This document shows positions 6,647-16,274 of a stretch of DNA of 64,000 nt, one piece after another. The notes below the pieces were generated by a model, which saw nothing but the letters and a program-made list of their open reading frames with translations, was not told the DNA's origin and searched no databases. The position numbers and the translations under genes are program-made. Each line of letters opens with the position of its first letter. Positions within the stretch are counted from its first letter, which is position 1. Source of the DNA: Agriterribacter humi (lineage in GTDB: Bacteria > Bacteroidota > Bacteroidia > Chitinophagales > Chitinophagaceae); contig NZ_VOHQ01000001.1 of the NCBI RefSeq assembly GCF_009192765.1, forward strand, positions 372,001 to 436,000, given 5' to 3'.

Positions 6647-9084
6647 GTCTCTCTTTATTTACGCTATCTAAATCATATTGGCTGTGCAAAATAATACCCA
6701 TCTTCCCCCTGTACTCCAAAGTAACCTGCCCGAAGAGTCTGCAGACATCAGGCAGTTGTTGTTTAAAATCCTGCGCAACTGGCCATGGATCGTATTATCG
6801 CTCATAACAACCATTACCGCCGCATGGCTCTATAACCGCTATGCCGAGCCCGTATACAAGGCTACGGCATCCATCATGATCAAGGATGAAAAAAAAGGTG
6901 GCGCCGGGCTGCTGGACAATCCACTGCTTGAAGAACTGAATCTCGGCGGAAGCGGTAAGCTTATTGACAATGAAATTGAAGTGCTCAAAAGTTATGATCT
7001 CATGGAGGATGTGGTGCGTAAGCAGCAATTGTTCCTTGACATCAAAAGCAGGGGCAATCTTACCAACAGGTCCGTTTTTGGTAAAGAGGTTCCGCTCATT
7101 ATACGGGTTGCCAACCCTGATACCATTACCCTGCCTCTGCAATGGAGCATCGCCAGGCAACCCAACGGTAAATGGAATTTAAACTATGGCGGACACAATC
7201 AAGGGCTTTCCCTTACCAGGGGCAGATGGTACAGCATTAACGGACTGCTCTTCCAGGCAACAGATAATCCTGCTTTTTTGATCCATGCCGACAGTGTAAG
7301 CCGGGTCAGTGAATATCTACTGCATTTTAGCCCTGTAAAAACTACCGTTACCAATTATTCAAAAGCATTAATTATACAAGCTGTTAGTAAAACCGCCTCT
7401 ATCATCGGCATGGAACTTACTGATTATAATGATGCCAGGGCTCAGGCTGCTTTGGGCACCCTTATTGATATTTATAACCGCCAGGCTCTCGAAGATAAAA
7501 ACAAGGTAACCACCAATACCCTGGAGTTCTTAAACGACAGGCTGGCAATCATAGAAAAAGAATTACGTACCGTAGAAGGACAGGTAGAACGCTTTAAAAG
7601 CAGTAACCGCATCACCGATGTATCGGCAGAAGCACAGCAATACCTGGACCAGGCAAAGCAGGTTGACCTCCAAAAAGCGGAACAACAAACCCAGTTAAGT
7701 ATTCTTGAATCCCTGGAAAGTAATCTGAAAGCCAACCAGGACAATCCCAAACTTGTACCCTCCGGATCGGGAATCGCTGAACCCTCCCTGGCTGAAATGA
7801 TACAGGCTCACAATCGCCTGGTACTCGAAAAAGAGCGCCAGGCTGAAAGGCTGGGACCTAAGAATCCTATACCTGTTGACCTCGGTAACCAGATCGTTAA
7901 CCTCAGGGCAAGCCTGCTCGCTAATATCGGAAACCTCAAACAGGCTTACCGCATTGCTTTAAACGACATTACCAGCAAGGATGCTGAACTTAATGCCCGC
8001 ATAAGAAATATACCGCAAATACAAAAAAACCTCGTGCAGATACAGCGCGACCAGTCCGTAAAAGAACAGCTTTACTTTTTACTCCTGCAAAAAAGAGAAG
8101 AGTCTGCCATCACCCTGGCTTCTACCACCCCTGATTCCAGGAGTATTGAAAAACCCAGGGGAACCGGCATTGTTAGCCCTAAGAAGGCCCTTATATTGGC
8201 CATCGCCTTTTTATTGGGCTTACTTATTCCCGTTGGCATTATTTACCTCATTAATTACTTCAACAATAAAATTGAAAGCAAAGATGAAGTAGAGCAAAAA
8301 TGTAAAGCCCCCGTACTCGGAGAGATATCCTACGTGAAAAAAGATGCCTCTCCCATTGTGGTGCAAAAAGGAAGCCGCTCCATTGTCGCCGAACAGTTCA
8401 GGGTGATCAGAACCAATATCAGCTTTGCCAGACCAGGGCATTCCCCCAGGATCATCCTGGTTACCTCACACCGGCCCGAAGAAGGCAAGTCGTTTACCAG
8501 CCTTAACCTTGCTGCCAGTTATGCCCTCCTTAATAAAAAAGTGGTGGTGCTTGAATTTGATTTGCGTAAACCCAGGCTCAGCGCAGCCCTCAATATCCAT
8601 TCCGAAGCGGGCATCAGTAATTACCTGGCAGGAAGCACCTCTGCCATTGATGACATTCTGCATGAAGTGCCCGGATTTGAACAACGGTTCTGGCTCCTGC
8701 CTACAGGTCCCATTCCGCCCAATCCCGCTGAGCTTATCCTGGGAGATAATATGAAACAGCTTATGGAGCAACTCAATAAAAAGTTCGATTATATTATATT
8801 GGATACACCCCCTTACGGACTCGTTACCGACTCCTCGCTGCTGGGTGCTCATGCAGACATCAGCATCGTAGTGCTCAGGCAGGGATTTACTTTTAACTGG
8901 GTACTGCAGGAACTCAATAAAAAACTCACAGACAATCCCGCTCAACCCCTCTATACCGTTATTAACAGGGTAGGTGAAAAAAAACAATACGGAAGCTATA
9001 AACGTTACGGATACGGGTACTCAGAATATTTTGACACCCCGGTCAAAAAGAAAAATTGGTGGCGAAAATAAGTGGAAATAAAAC
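5901..9084 (+). repeat. Direct repeat, copy 1 (wza-wzc unit, 3,184 bp)
   Basis: Bases 5901-9084 recur in the same orientation at 19869-23052, exactly 13,968 bp further on. The unit runs from inside the wza signal peptide to 13 bp past the wzc stop. Only three differences were found by reading (at 6783, 6788 and 6802). Flanking sequence diverges abruptly on both sides. Confidence 0.95.
6678..9071 (+). CDS. wzc: Wzc-like polysaccharide chain-length regulator and tyrosine autokinase (copy 1, intact)
   Basis: A 797-residue inner-membrane co-polymerase fused to a bacterial tyrosine kinase. Residues 20-110 hold the first membrane helix (about 33-52) and the Wzz domain. A long coiled-coil and GNVR-type periplasmic part follows, and the second helix is near residue 500 (LILAIAFLLGLLIPVGIIYLI). 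The kinase domain has Walker A EEGKS (Lys604), Walker A' with Asp628 in LEFDLRKP, Walker B with Asp709 in IILDTPP, and a tyrosine-rich C-terminal tail of the kind that is autophosphorylated. It would control polymer length and export with Wza. The best start is TTG at 6678, 31 bp after wza, with GTG at 6684 as an alternative. No ATG lies before the first helix. Confidence 0.9.
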   Translation: MAVQNNTHLPPVLQSNLPEESADIRQLLFKILRNWPWIVLSLITTITAAWLYNRYAEPVYKATASIMIKDEKKGGAGLLDNPLLEELNLGGSGKLIDNEIEVLKSYDLMEDVVRKQQLFLDIKSRGNLTNRSVFGKEVPLIIRVANPDTITLPLQWSIARQPNGKWNLNYGGHNQGLSLTRGRWYSINGLLFQATDNPAFLIHADSVSRVSEYLLHFSPVKTTVTNYSKALIIQAVSKTASIIGMELTDYNDARAQAALGTLIDIYNRQALEDKNKVTTNTLEFLNDRLAIIEKELRTVEGQVERFKSSNRITDVSAEAQQYLDQAKQVDLQKAEQQTQLSILESLESNLKANQDNPKLVPSGSGIAEPSLAEMIQAHNRLVLEKERQAERLGPKNPIPVDLGNQIVNLRASLLANIGNLKQAYRIALNDITSKDAELNARIRNIPQIQKNLVQIQRDQSVKEQLYFLLLQKREESAITLASTTPDSRSIEKPRGTGIVSPKKALILAIAFLLGLLIPVGIIYLINYFNNKIESKDEVEQKCKAPVLGEISYVKKDASPIVVQKGSRSIVAEQFRVIRTNISFARPGHSPRIILVTSHRPEEGKSFTSLNLAASYALLNKKVVVLEFDLRKPRLSAALNIHSEAGISNYLAGSTSAIDDILHEVPGFEQRFWLLPTGPIPPNPAELILGDNMKQLMEQLNKKFDYIILDTPPYGLVTDSSLLGAHADISIVVLRQGFTFNWVLQELNKKLTDNPAQPLYTVINRVGEKKQYGSYKRYGYGYSEYFDTPVKKKNWWRK

Positions 9085-9114
9085 AGATATTAAATTCATT
9101 AACGCTGAAACAGC

Positions 9115-10506
9115 ATGTTTAAAAAGTTCTTTTCCTATGCGGGCATAGAAGGGTTCGCCAAAGGATTGAACTGGTTAACTATTGCGCTTCTGCCTCTTTT
9201 TTTGACTACAGAAGAATATGGTACAGTAGGATTATTGGTCGCCATTGAAGGCATAATGAATACTGTTTTAACATTGGGACAGGGAAGAGCCATCCTGCGG
9301 CATACCATTACCTTCAAAGAAAAAATGCTACCATATGCATTGCAGTTAAACATATTGTCAGTATTGGGCCTTTTTCTTATATGCGTCATTATTTCTTTGT
9401 TCAGAGAAGAGATCATGGGCATTAATTTTATTCCTCACTTTTTTATACTGTTTATAAGTTTATTAATTTACAACCTTTCAGGGTTAATGATTTCACATGC
9501 ACTCGCAACCGATAACCCGGTGTTTTTCAGAAAATCAAGATTATGGTATGCTGTCACCAAATTGCTGGCTGTTATTGGTATATGCTTTTATACAGGTAGC
9601 GGCCTCGGCTATATTTACGGATCCCTGGTAGCGGGCATTATATTTATTTCCCTATTTTATAAAGACATATTTTATCATTTTAATTTCAAAAAAATATTTG
9701 TTTTTGATAAAAACCTTAAATTTTTATTTGTTTTTGGTTTGCCACTGATATTTCATGCATTAAGTGGTAACATTCTAAGTTATGCTGATCGCTTCTTTGT
9801 GGAAGGGTACTTAAACAAAAGCCAACTCGGCATATACACTTTTGCATATTCCCTGGGAAGCAGTATCTTTTTCTTTTATGGATCAGTGGCTACTTATTTT
9901 GAACCATTGGTTTACAAATTTTCCGCAGACAAGGAAAAGTATCATACAATTCTCAAATTCTATTTAACCTTCGTGTTAATGTGCGCATCACTTTTTAGTA
10001 TTGCTATTTTGATCGGCACCAGGTATTTCGCATTTCATCTTATCTCTGAAGATTACATATCGGGATTTACCGTTTTACCAATTATTTTGGGTGCGCATTT
10101 GATGATGCCTTTTTATCACATCAGCAATTACGAACTTACCGTATTAAATAAAACTGCTTTCATAGCTTTTTCTACTATTGGTTCAGCCATTTTAAATATA
10201 TTGTTGAATATCTTTTTTATTCCCAAATGGGGAATTACAGGAGCAGCTTTTAGCACCTTTTTTACCTATATTTTTTTAGCGTTAGCGGGTAATGCCTGGG
10301 CAATAAAAGCTTCAGGTATCTCCAGAAATTATCTGAAATATACTGCCATGCTATTTCTTTTTGTTAACACCGCAGTAATATATGCAAACTTTATGATTAG
10401 TGAATTATGGTTGGCAAGCGGAGGTTTATTTGCATTGTTCATTGTACTTTCTGTTTTAAGCATTAAACAGATTCCCACTTTAAAAATGGCAGTAAATACA
10501 TTATAA
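9115..10506 (+). CDS. Wzx-type lipid-linked oligosaccharide flippase (module A)
   Basis: A 463-residue polytopic membrane protein of the MOP/Wzx family, with about 12-14 hydrophobic segments along its whole length. The N-terminus FAKGLNWLTIALLPLFLTTEEYG is typical of the family. It should flip undecaprenyl-diphosphate-linked repeat units to the periplasm. It starts 43 bp after wzc and just outside the duplicated segment. Its sequence differs from the module B flippase at 23070-24512, which suggests that each module handles a different repeat unit. Family call is firm; substrate is unknown. Confidence 0.83.
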   Translation: MFKKFFSYAGIEGFAKGLNWLTIALLPLFLTTEEYGTVGLLVAIEGIMNTVLTLGQGRAILRHTITFKEKMLPYALQLNILSVLGLFLICVIISLFREEIMGINFIPHFFILFISLLIYNLSGLMISHALATDNPVFFRKSRLWYAVTKLLAVIGICFYTGSGLGYIYGSLVAGIIFISLFYKDIFYHFNFKKIFVFDKNLKFLFVFGLPLIFHALSGNILSYADRFFVEGYLNKSQLGIYTFAYSLGSSIFFFYGSVATYFEPLVYKFSADKEKYHTILKFYLTFVLMCASLFSIAILIGTRYFAFHLISEDYISGFTVLPIILGAHLMMPFYHISNYELTVLNKTAFIAFSTIGSAILNILLNIFFIPKWGITGAAFSTFFTYIFLALAGNAWAIKASGISRNYLKYTAMLFLFVNTAVIYANFMISELWLASGGLFALFIVLSVLSIKQIPTLKMAVNTL

Positions 10507-10564
10507 ACGGACAGGATATTTTAAGAACCGAAGAAAATAGCATCTTCAATAGCATAATACATCA

Positions 10565-11779
10565 ATGGGGAGCAGATACATATTTACAGCCGCATTTTTA
10601 AACTTCATAGGATACTATGTATGCCTGATGCTGCTTTTTTATATGGGTTTCGGGGCTTTGTCATTAAGCGTTTCTATTCCCCTGCGATTACTAATACTGG
10701 CATGTTTAACTGTTTTTTTTTTACAAAACACCAGGTTAAAGGCAAAATCTGAAACATATATTTTCCTGTTTTTTTCACTGATTTACTTAGCCAGGATCTT
10801 TAGCGATGCTTTGAAAGGACTGCCTTACTATTTAGGAACATCAAGGCTGTTACTCTATTATTTATCATTTGACATGATCCCTTTTTTATTGCTAAGCAAT
10901 ATAAAATTTAAGGCGGCCGATTATAATATCATCAGAAAAGGGATTCTACTCTCCGGTTTTCTCTTTGCCATTCTGGCTATCATTTTTTTCAGAAATTATA
11001 TTGGAACAGTCGGACGTCTTACTTCAGAAACAGCAGATATTGAAATGCTTTCTCCCTTAGCATTGTCTTATTGCTCTTCACTTACAATAGGAATTGCAGT
11101 AAGTTACTGGATAGAAAATGTAATATCCTTAAGGCAGAAATTGTTCTTTTTGCTTTTAATTGGACTATCCGTTACTCCATTTTTTCTTGGTTCTTCGCGA
11201 GGGTCACTCATTGCTTTAATTTTACCATTCATTTTTATCTTAATCATAAAAAAAAATGTATTTACCAATTTTCGTACGATGTTGATGCTGGTAATAGGAT
11301 TGATTGGAATTGTTTATTTTTCCGACAAATTTGGAAGCAGTTTAATTGAAAGGTTTACCAGTACAAGTTCGGATATAGCCGAAGGAAATGAATCAGCCGT
11401 AAGAACAATTATGTGGCAAAATGCCTTTAATCAGTTTACCAATAACCCCGTGATGGGAGACAGGCTAAAGCTGGATGGCTTTAATATTTACCCGCATAAT
11501 ATTCTATTTGAAATATTGCAATGCACAGGCTTTCTCGGGTTTATTCCCTTTTCTATTTTACTCATCATAATATTTATGAAATCATTTAAAATTTTAAAAT
11601 ACACCCCGCAATATTCATGGATCAGCATCCTTTTTATTCAGTGCTTTGCACAAAACATGTTTAGCGGAAGTATTTCTTCAGCCAGTTGGCTTATGATGTC
11701 TATGGCTATAGTTGCAGCTTTCGCAAGAAGTGAAAATGAAATTTTTTCGAAAGCAACGGTTTTAAAAAAAATAAAATAA
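10565..11779 (+). CDS. Wzy-like O-antigen/polysaccharide polymerase (module A)
   Basis: A 404-residue membrane protein with about ten hydrophobic helices and a larger hydrophilic loop (about residues 255-310) containing RTIMWQNAFNQFTNNPVMG and then YPHNILFEILQ. This pattern, a periplasmic loop ending in a (P/H)HN motif, is that of the Wzy_C / O-antigen ligase family. In a locus with Wzx, Wza and Wzc, polymerisation of repeat units is the most likely role, although a ligase role cannot be excluded. The next reading frame begins immediately after its stop, and the genes appear co-transcribed. Confidence 0.75.
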   Translation: MGSRYIFTAAFLNFIGYYVCLMLLFYMGFGALSLSVSIPLRLLILACLTVFFLQNTRLKAKSETYIFLFFSLIYLARIFSDALKGLPYYLGTSRLLLYYLSFDMIPFLLLSNIKFKAADYNIIRKGILLSGFLFAILAIIFFRNYIGTVGRLTSETADIEMLSPLALSYCSSLTIGIAVSYWIENVISLRQKLFFLLLIGLSVTPFFLGSSRGSLIALILPFIFILIIKKNVFTNFRTMLMLVIGLIGIVYFSDKFGSSLIERFTSTSSDIAEGNESAVRTIMWQNAFNQFTNNPVMGDRLKLDGFNIYPHNILFEILQCTGFLGFIPFSILLIIIFMKSFKILKYTPQYSWISILFIQCFAQNMFSGSISSASWLMMSMAIVAAFARSENEIFSKATVLKKIK

Positions 11780-11875
11780 ATGTCGCAAGTGAATGCATTG
11801 CCTGATTTCAATCCAAACACCGTTCATATAACTTCATTCAATAACATAATTCCAATCACTTCTTTTAAACTTTAT

Positions 11876-12982
11876 ATGCAGAAAAATTTAAAAATTGATA
11901 TTATAGCAGGTGCCAGACCAAATTTCATGAAAATTGCACCTATTATAGAAGCGATCAAAAGGAATCAGCAAACCGGGGCTGATATTCGATACAGGCTCGT
12001 TCACACAGGCCAGCACTACGATAAAAATATGAGTGACAGCTTTTTTGAGCAATTGGGTATCCCGCATCCTGATGTAAACTTAGGCGCCGGCGGGGGAACA
12101 CAAGCAGAGCAAACAGCCAATATTATGATTGGTTATGAAAAGCTATTGCTACAGGAAAAATCCGATCTCTGTCTTGTAGTAGGCGATGTTACTTCTACCA
12201 TGGCTTGTGCCATTGTTGCACAAAAGCTGCATGTAAAAGTAGGACACGTTGAAGCGGGCATCCGCTCAGGCGACTGGTCAATGCCTGAAGAAATTAACCG
12301 CATGGTAACAGACAGCATTACCAATTACTTTTTCACAACCACTACAATTGCAAATGACAATTTGAAAAAAAATGGTATTGAGGATGACCGTATTTATCTT
12401 GTAGGCAATACCATGATAGATACATTGTTAAAAAACAGGGAACGCTTTCAACAACCTTCTATTTGGAAAGAGATAGGATTGGAAAGGGGTCAATATATGG
12501 TTATGACATTGCACCGCCCGGCAAATGTTGATGAAGAAAAAAAGTTGAAAGAATTAATGAATGAAATCATTACGCATTCCAGGGGATTACCATTGATCTT
12601 TCCAGTACATCCCAGAACAGCAAAAATCCTTCAAAACATGGGAATTCAGCACCCATCGTTGCACATGATCGAACCTTTGGGTTATTTAGAGTTTAACTAC
12701 CTGGTGGAAAAAGCAAAAGCCGTAATAACAGATTCAGGCGGGATAACTGAAGAGACGACTGTAATGGGCGTACCTTGCATGACATTAAGAGACAATACCG
12801 AAAGACCTGAAACGATTACGTTAGGAACGAATGAATTGATCGGAACTGACCCGAAAGCAATAAAACCGGCTATGGAAAAATTATTCGGGGGAAATTGGAA
12901 AAAAGGAAGTATTCCTGATTTATGGGATGGCCATGCCGCTGAAAGAATAATAAAACATCTTTTATCGTTAAACCGTTTATGA
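11876..12982 (+). CDS. wecB: UDP-N-acetylglucosamine 2-epimerase (non-hydrolysing), module A
   Basis: A 368-residue enzyme interconverting UDP-GlcNAc and UDP-ManNAc. Family motifs are present: IDIIAGARPNFMKIAP at the N-terminus, HTGQHYDKNMS, VEAGIRSGDWSMPEEINR, TLHRPANVD, PVHPRT and the TDSGGITEET motif. The ATG at 11876 is preferred because it aligns with the second copy at 31019 and with the family; a start at 11780 would add 32 residues without family resemblance. It overlaps the next gene by 4 bp (ATGA). The two wecB-like proteins in this window are similar over their full length but not identical, so this is an older duplication than the wza-wzc repeat. Confidence 0.9.
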   Translation: MQKNLKIDIIAGARPNFMKIAPIIEAIKRNQQTGADIRYRLVHTGQHYDKNMSDSFFEQLGIPHPDVNLGAGGGTQAEQTANIMIGYEKLLLQEKSDLCLVVGDVTSTMACAIVAQKLHVKVGHVEAGIRSGDWSMPEEINRMVTDSITNYFFTTTTIANDNLKKNGIEDDRIYLVGNTMIDTLLKNRERFQQPSIWKEIGLERGQYMVMTLHRPANVDEEKKLKELMNEIITHSRGLPLIFPVHPRTAKILQNMGIQHPSLHMIEPLGYLEFNYLVEKAKAVITDSGGITEETTVMGVPCMTLRDNTERPETITLGTNELIGTDPKAIKPAMEKLFGGNWKKGSIPDLWDGHAAERIIKHLLSLNRL

Positions 12983-14052
12983 GAAATAAAAAAGTGCTTA
13001 TAATCTATAATAAGGTCTGGTCTTACAGGCTTAAGATTTTTGATATTTTAAATCAGCACTACGACCTGACGGTTGCTTATTCCGATAAAAGTTTTGTAGA
13101 CAAAAAATTTGATTTCAAAACAGTATATACACCAGGCTATGACATTGGCCCCCTGTTTTTTCATAAGACCAATTTAAAAAAATTAGCCGGGGATTATGAT
13201 GTTGTCATTGCAATATCCAATGTCAGGTGGATATCCTTAATGCTTTTATCATTGAGAAGAAGGAAATTTAAATTTATATTGTGGGGCATTGGCGTATCCG
13301 CCAGTTATGAAAACAAGCTGGATTCAAAGACTACCTGGGACAGGGTTCGGTTCTTCTTTGCAAAAAAGGCAGATGCTATACTATTTTACAGCAATTATCC
13401 TATCAAAAAATATATCGAAAACGGAATTGAGTCCAAAAAGCTATTCGTTGCCAATAATACGGTTGCTATTGATGAACATTTTAATCTGGTTAAAACAGAA
13501 AATTCAAAAACCGACTTTTTATTCATTGGTACATTATATCCTCAAAAGGGCATTGATATATTACTGAATGCATACATTGAACTAAACAAAACCATTGCAC
13601 TTCCCACTTTACAAATCATAGGGGCAGGCCCCATGGAAAGCACGCTAAAAGAACGGATTGAGGTGAACAAATTACAGGATAAAGTAATTCTTCATGGAGC
13701 CATTTATGATCAAAAAATACTAATAAACTTCTTTTCAAAAAGCCTGGTTTGTATTTCTCCTACACAGGCAGGGCTTTCCGTATTGATGAGTATGGGCTAT
13801 GGTGTGCCCTTTCTGACAAGCTTTGATGCAATAACAGGGGGTGAGATTTTTAATATAAAAAAAGATGAGAATGGATTTATCTATAACGGAACTGAAGAAG
13901 ATTTAAAAAAGACAATTATCTGGATCATTAACAATCGGGATAAAGTTTTGGCCATGGGCAGAAATGCTAAGGCGCATTATGATCAGTTTAGAAAGCCTTC
14001 TGATATGGCAAATGCTATTAAAGATTCCATAGAATATGTACTTAATAAATAA
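12979..14052 (+). CDS. Glycosyltransferase family 4 protein
   Basis: A 357-residue GT-B fold transferase. The C-terminal half shows FIGTLYPQKGIDILLNAY, then IIGAGPMESTLKE and a nucleotide-sugar-binding region around SPTQAGLSVLMSMGYGVPF, which matches the retaining GT4 layout. The N-terminal half is basic and less conserved. Translation is probably coupled to wecB through a 4-bp overlap, so a ManNAc-derived donor is possible but unproven. Confidence 0.75.
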   Translation: MRNKKVLIIYNKVWSYRLKIFDILNQHYDLTVAYSDKSFVDKKFDFKTVYTPGYDIGPLFFHKTNLKKLAGDYDVVIAISNVRWISLMLLSLRRRKFKFILWGIGVSASYENKLDSKTTWDRVRFFFAKKADAILFYSNYPIKKYIENGIESKKLFVANNTVAIDEHFNLVKTENSKTDFLFIGTLYPQKGIDILLNAYIELNKTIALPTLQIIGAGPMESTLKERIEVNKLQDKVILHGAIYDQKILINFFSKSLVCISPTQAGLSVLMSMGYGVPFLTSFDAITGGEIFNIKKDENGFIYNGTEEDLKKTIIWIINNRDKVLAMGRNAKAHYDQFRKPSDMANAIKDSIEYVLNK

Positions 14053-14120
14053 GAAGGAATGCTTTGTCATTGCCAAAGCTTTATACTTCTGCATTAACAT
14101 ATCTCATAATCAGATAATGA

Positions 14121-14786
14121 ATGTGTAGCCTGATCAAAAATTATTTTAGTCTTAATCGTCTGAAAAAACAATATCAGAACAAAAAAATATCTATTTTGAT
14201 GTTCTACGATAAAGAATCAGTCGTTTCCAATAAATCACGCATTCAACGATTTGTAATTTTAAGAAAATGCGTTGTTTCCGATTATTCGTATATAGGTTAC
14301 AACACCAATATTTACAATGCGAGTATAGGAAAATTTTGTTCCATTTCAAAAGATGTATGTATAGGACTTCCATCACATCCCACAAAATTCATATCCACGT
14401 CTCCCCTGTTCGTTAATATACAAAATGGCACTGGCTATTCATGGTCAAAACAAGACCTGTTTAATTCAGTTCCTGAAAAAGTAGTGATTGGTAATGATGT
14501 CTGGATTGGGATGAAATCTACCATAATGGGAGGCATTACTATTGGTAATGGTGCAATCATAGCAGCTCATTCTGTTGTAACAAAAGATGTTCCGCCTTAT
14601 GCCATAGTAGGAGGCGTTCCGTCTAAAATAATTAAATACAGGTTTGATGATAGTATTATTGAGACTTTGCAAAAATCGGAATGGTGGAATCGTTCCGATG
14701 ATTTTCTTCAAAAAAATATAACATCCTTTCAGGAAGAATTAAGTACGGAAAATGCAGACCGGTTGACCGGTATCCTCTTAAAGTAA
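14121..14786 (+). CDS. CatB-like hexapeptide-repeat acyltransferase
   Basis: A 221-residue left-handed beta-helix acetyltransferase of the xenobiotic/sugar (CatB, WbbJ) type. Residues 60-185 contain hexapeptide repeats (SYIGYNTNIYNASIGKFCSIS; VVIGNDVWIGMKSTIMGGITIGNGAIIAAHSVVTKD), followed by the family's typical PPYAIVGGVPSKIIKYRF. It probably acetylates a hydroxyl or amino group on a sugar of the repeat unit using acetyl-CoA. It lies 68 bp after the glycosyltransferase and 27 bp before the UDP-L-FucNAc pathway genes. The exact acceptor cannot be read from sequence. Confidence 0.78.
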   Translation: MCSLIKNYFSLNRLKKQYQNKKISILMFYDKESVVSNKSRIQRFVILRKCVVSDYSYIGYNTNIYNASIGKFCSISKDVCIGLPSHPTKFISTSPLFVNIQNGTGYSWSKQDLFNSVPEKVVIGNDVWIGMKSTIMGGITIGNGAIIAAHSVVTKDVPPYAIVGGVPSKIIKYRFDDSIIETLQKSEWWNRSDDFLQKNITSFQEELSTENADRLTGILLK

Positions 14787-14813
14787 TGACAGCATAAAAT
14801 AATAACATACCAT

Positions 14814-15833
14814 ATGTTCGGTAATAAAAAACTTCTCATAACAGGTGGCACCGGTTCTTTCGGCAACGCAGTTCTCAACCGGTTTCTCAACAGCAATTTT
14901 GACGAAATACGAATATTCAGCCGTGATGAAAAAAAACAGGACGATATGCGGAAAGTATATACCGATCCGCGTGTAAAATTCTATATCGGTGATGTTCGCG
15001 AATACAATTCGGTAGAAAATGCCGTAAGAGGTGTTGATTATATTTTCCATGCTGCTGCACTGAAACAGGTTCCTTCCTGCGAGTTTTTCCCCCTCGAAGC
15101 AGTAAAAACCAATGTAGAAGGAACGGCTAATGTTTTAGATGCAGCAATAAGAAACGGCGTAAAGAATGCAGTAGTGTTAAGTACCGACAAAGCTGTATAC
15201 CCCATTAATGCAATGGGCATGAGCAAAGCCATGATGGAAAAGGTAATGGTTGCAAAATCCAGAACAGTTTCCGCTAACCAGCTCGTACTTTCGGGTACGC
15301 GTTACGGCAATGTAATGGCTTCACGCGGTTCTGTTATTCCCCTGTTTATTGACCAGATCAAAGCAGGCAAACCGATTACCATTACCGATCCTAATATGAC
15401 CCGCTTTATGATGACGCTTGAAGATGCAGTAGATCTTGTATTATATGCTTTCACTAATGCAGAGCCGGGCGATATTTTTGTACAAAAGGCCCCGGCTACT
15501 ACAATTGAATTGCTGGCAACAGCTCTAAAAGAATTATATAATGCGGGCAATGAAATTAAAATTATAGGCACCCGCCATGGCGAAAAATTATATGAAACCC
15601 TGGTAAACAGGGAGGAAATGACAAAAGCCATTGATATGGGAGAATATTTCAGGATTCCGGCAGATAACAGGGGACTCAATTATGAGCAGTACTTTTCCGT
15701 GGGCGATACAGATGTTTCAAAAATAGAAGATTACCATTCTCATAATACCAATCAAATTGGGCTGGAGGAAACCAAAAAATTACTATTAAGACTGGAGATG
15801 ATTCAAAAGGACTTAAATTTAATACATGCCTGA
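14814..15833 (+). CDS. fnlA: UDP-GlcNAc 4,6-dehydratase/5-epimerase (FnlA/CapE/WbjB type)
   Basis: A 339-residue extended SDR enzyme. The NAD-binding motif TGGTGSFGNAV is at the N-terminus, followed by FSRDEKKQDDMR, which is highly typical of this branch, then HAAALKQVPSCEFFP and the LSTDKAVYPINAMGMSK segment carrying the altered active site (M-x-x-x-K in place of Y-x-x-x-K). It catalyses the first step from UDP-GlcNAc towards UDP-N-acetyl-L-fucosamine. The FnlB and FnlC homologues follow downstream, which makes the pathway call much firmer than the single gene would. It overlaps the next gene by 8 bp. Confidence 0.88.
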   Translation: MFGNKKLLITGGTGSFGNAVLNRFLNSNFDEIRIFSRDEKKQDDMRKVYTDPRVKFYIGDVREYNSVENAVRGVDYIFHAAALKQVPSCEFFPLEAVKTNVEGTANVLDAAIRNGVKNAVVLSTDKAVYPINAMGMSKAMMEKVMVAKSRTVSANQLVLSGTRYGNVMASRGSVIPLFIDQIKAGKPITITDPNMTRFMMTLEDAVDLVLYAFTNAEPGDIFVQKAPATTIELLATALKELYNAGNEIKIIGTRHGEKLYETLVNREEMTKAIDMGEYFRIPADNRGLNYEQYFSVGDTDVSKIEDYHSHNTNQIGLEETKKLLLRLEMIQKDLNLIHA

Positions 15834-16260
15834 GATAAAGATGTATGAGGGTGGCGCTTATGCGGACGAAAGGGGAAGAATATCTTTTGTAAATGATTTT
15901 ACTTTTAAGGAAGTAAAAAGATGTTATCATATTATGCATTCCCATACCGAAACAATCAGAGCCTGGCAGGGACATCGCATTGAACATAAATATTTTTTTG
16001 TGCCGCATGGCAAATTTCTTTTGGCCTGGGTATGCATTGACGACTGGAATACGCCATCCGTTCACCTGAAAGCTTCTCATAGCATATTATCAGAAAATGA
16101 GCCGTGTGTTTTGTGTATCCCACCGGGGTATGCCAATGGTATAAAAGCCTTAATGCCAGGTTCAGTGCTTAGTGTATATTCTGACCTTGATCTTGCCGCC
16201 TCGGAAAACGACCGCTGGTCTTTTGATCAGTCGCTATGGCTTGACTGGTCCTTATTTTAA
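15826..16260 (+). CDS. Small cupin sugar-nucleotide isomerase/epimerase-like protein (WxcM/FdtA-like)
   Basis: A 144-residue single-domain cupin. It opens with KMYEGGAYADERGRISFVNDF and contains HSHTETIRAWQGHRIEHKYFFV, a pattern shared by small dTDP-sugar 3,4-isomerases and 3,5-epimerase relatives. It is translationally coupled to fnlA (8-bp overlap) and ends 14 bp before the fnlB homologue, so it is embedded in the UDP-L-FucNAc set. FnlB itself has a cupin tail, so the extra cupin could assist or alter the 3-epimerisation or 4-keto step. Its actual reaction is not established from sequence. Confidence 0.65.
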   Translation: MPEIKMYEGGAYADERGRISFVNDFTFKEVKRCYHIMHSHTETIRAWQGHRIEHKYFFVPHGKFLLAWVCIDDWNTPSVHLKASHSILSENEPCVLCIPPGYANGIKALMPGSVLSVYSDLDLAASENDRWSFDQSLWLDWSLF

Positions 16261-16274
16261 TATAAGCAGCAACG

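Noticed and set aside
8466-8987. 173-codon minus-strand frame inside wzc (and its copy at 22434-22955)
   Set aside because: Antisense to the kinase domain; the protein has no family features and its presence in both copies only reflects the DNA repeat.
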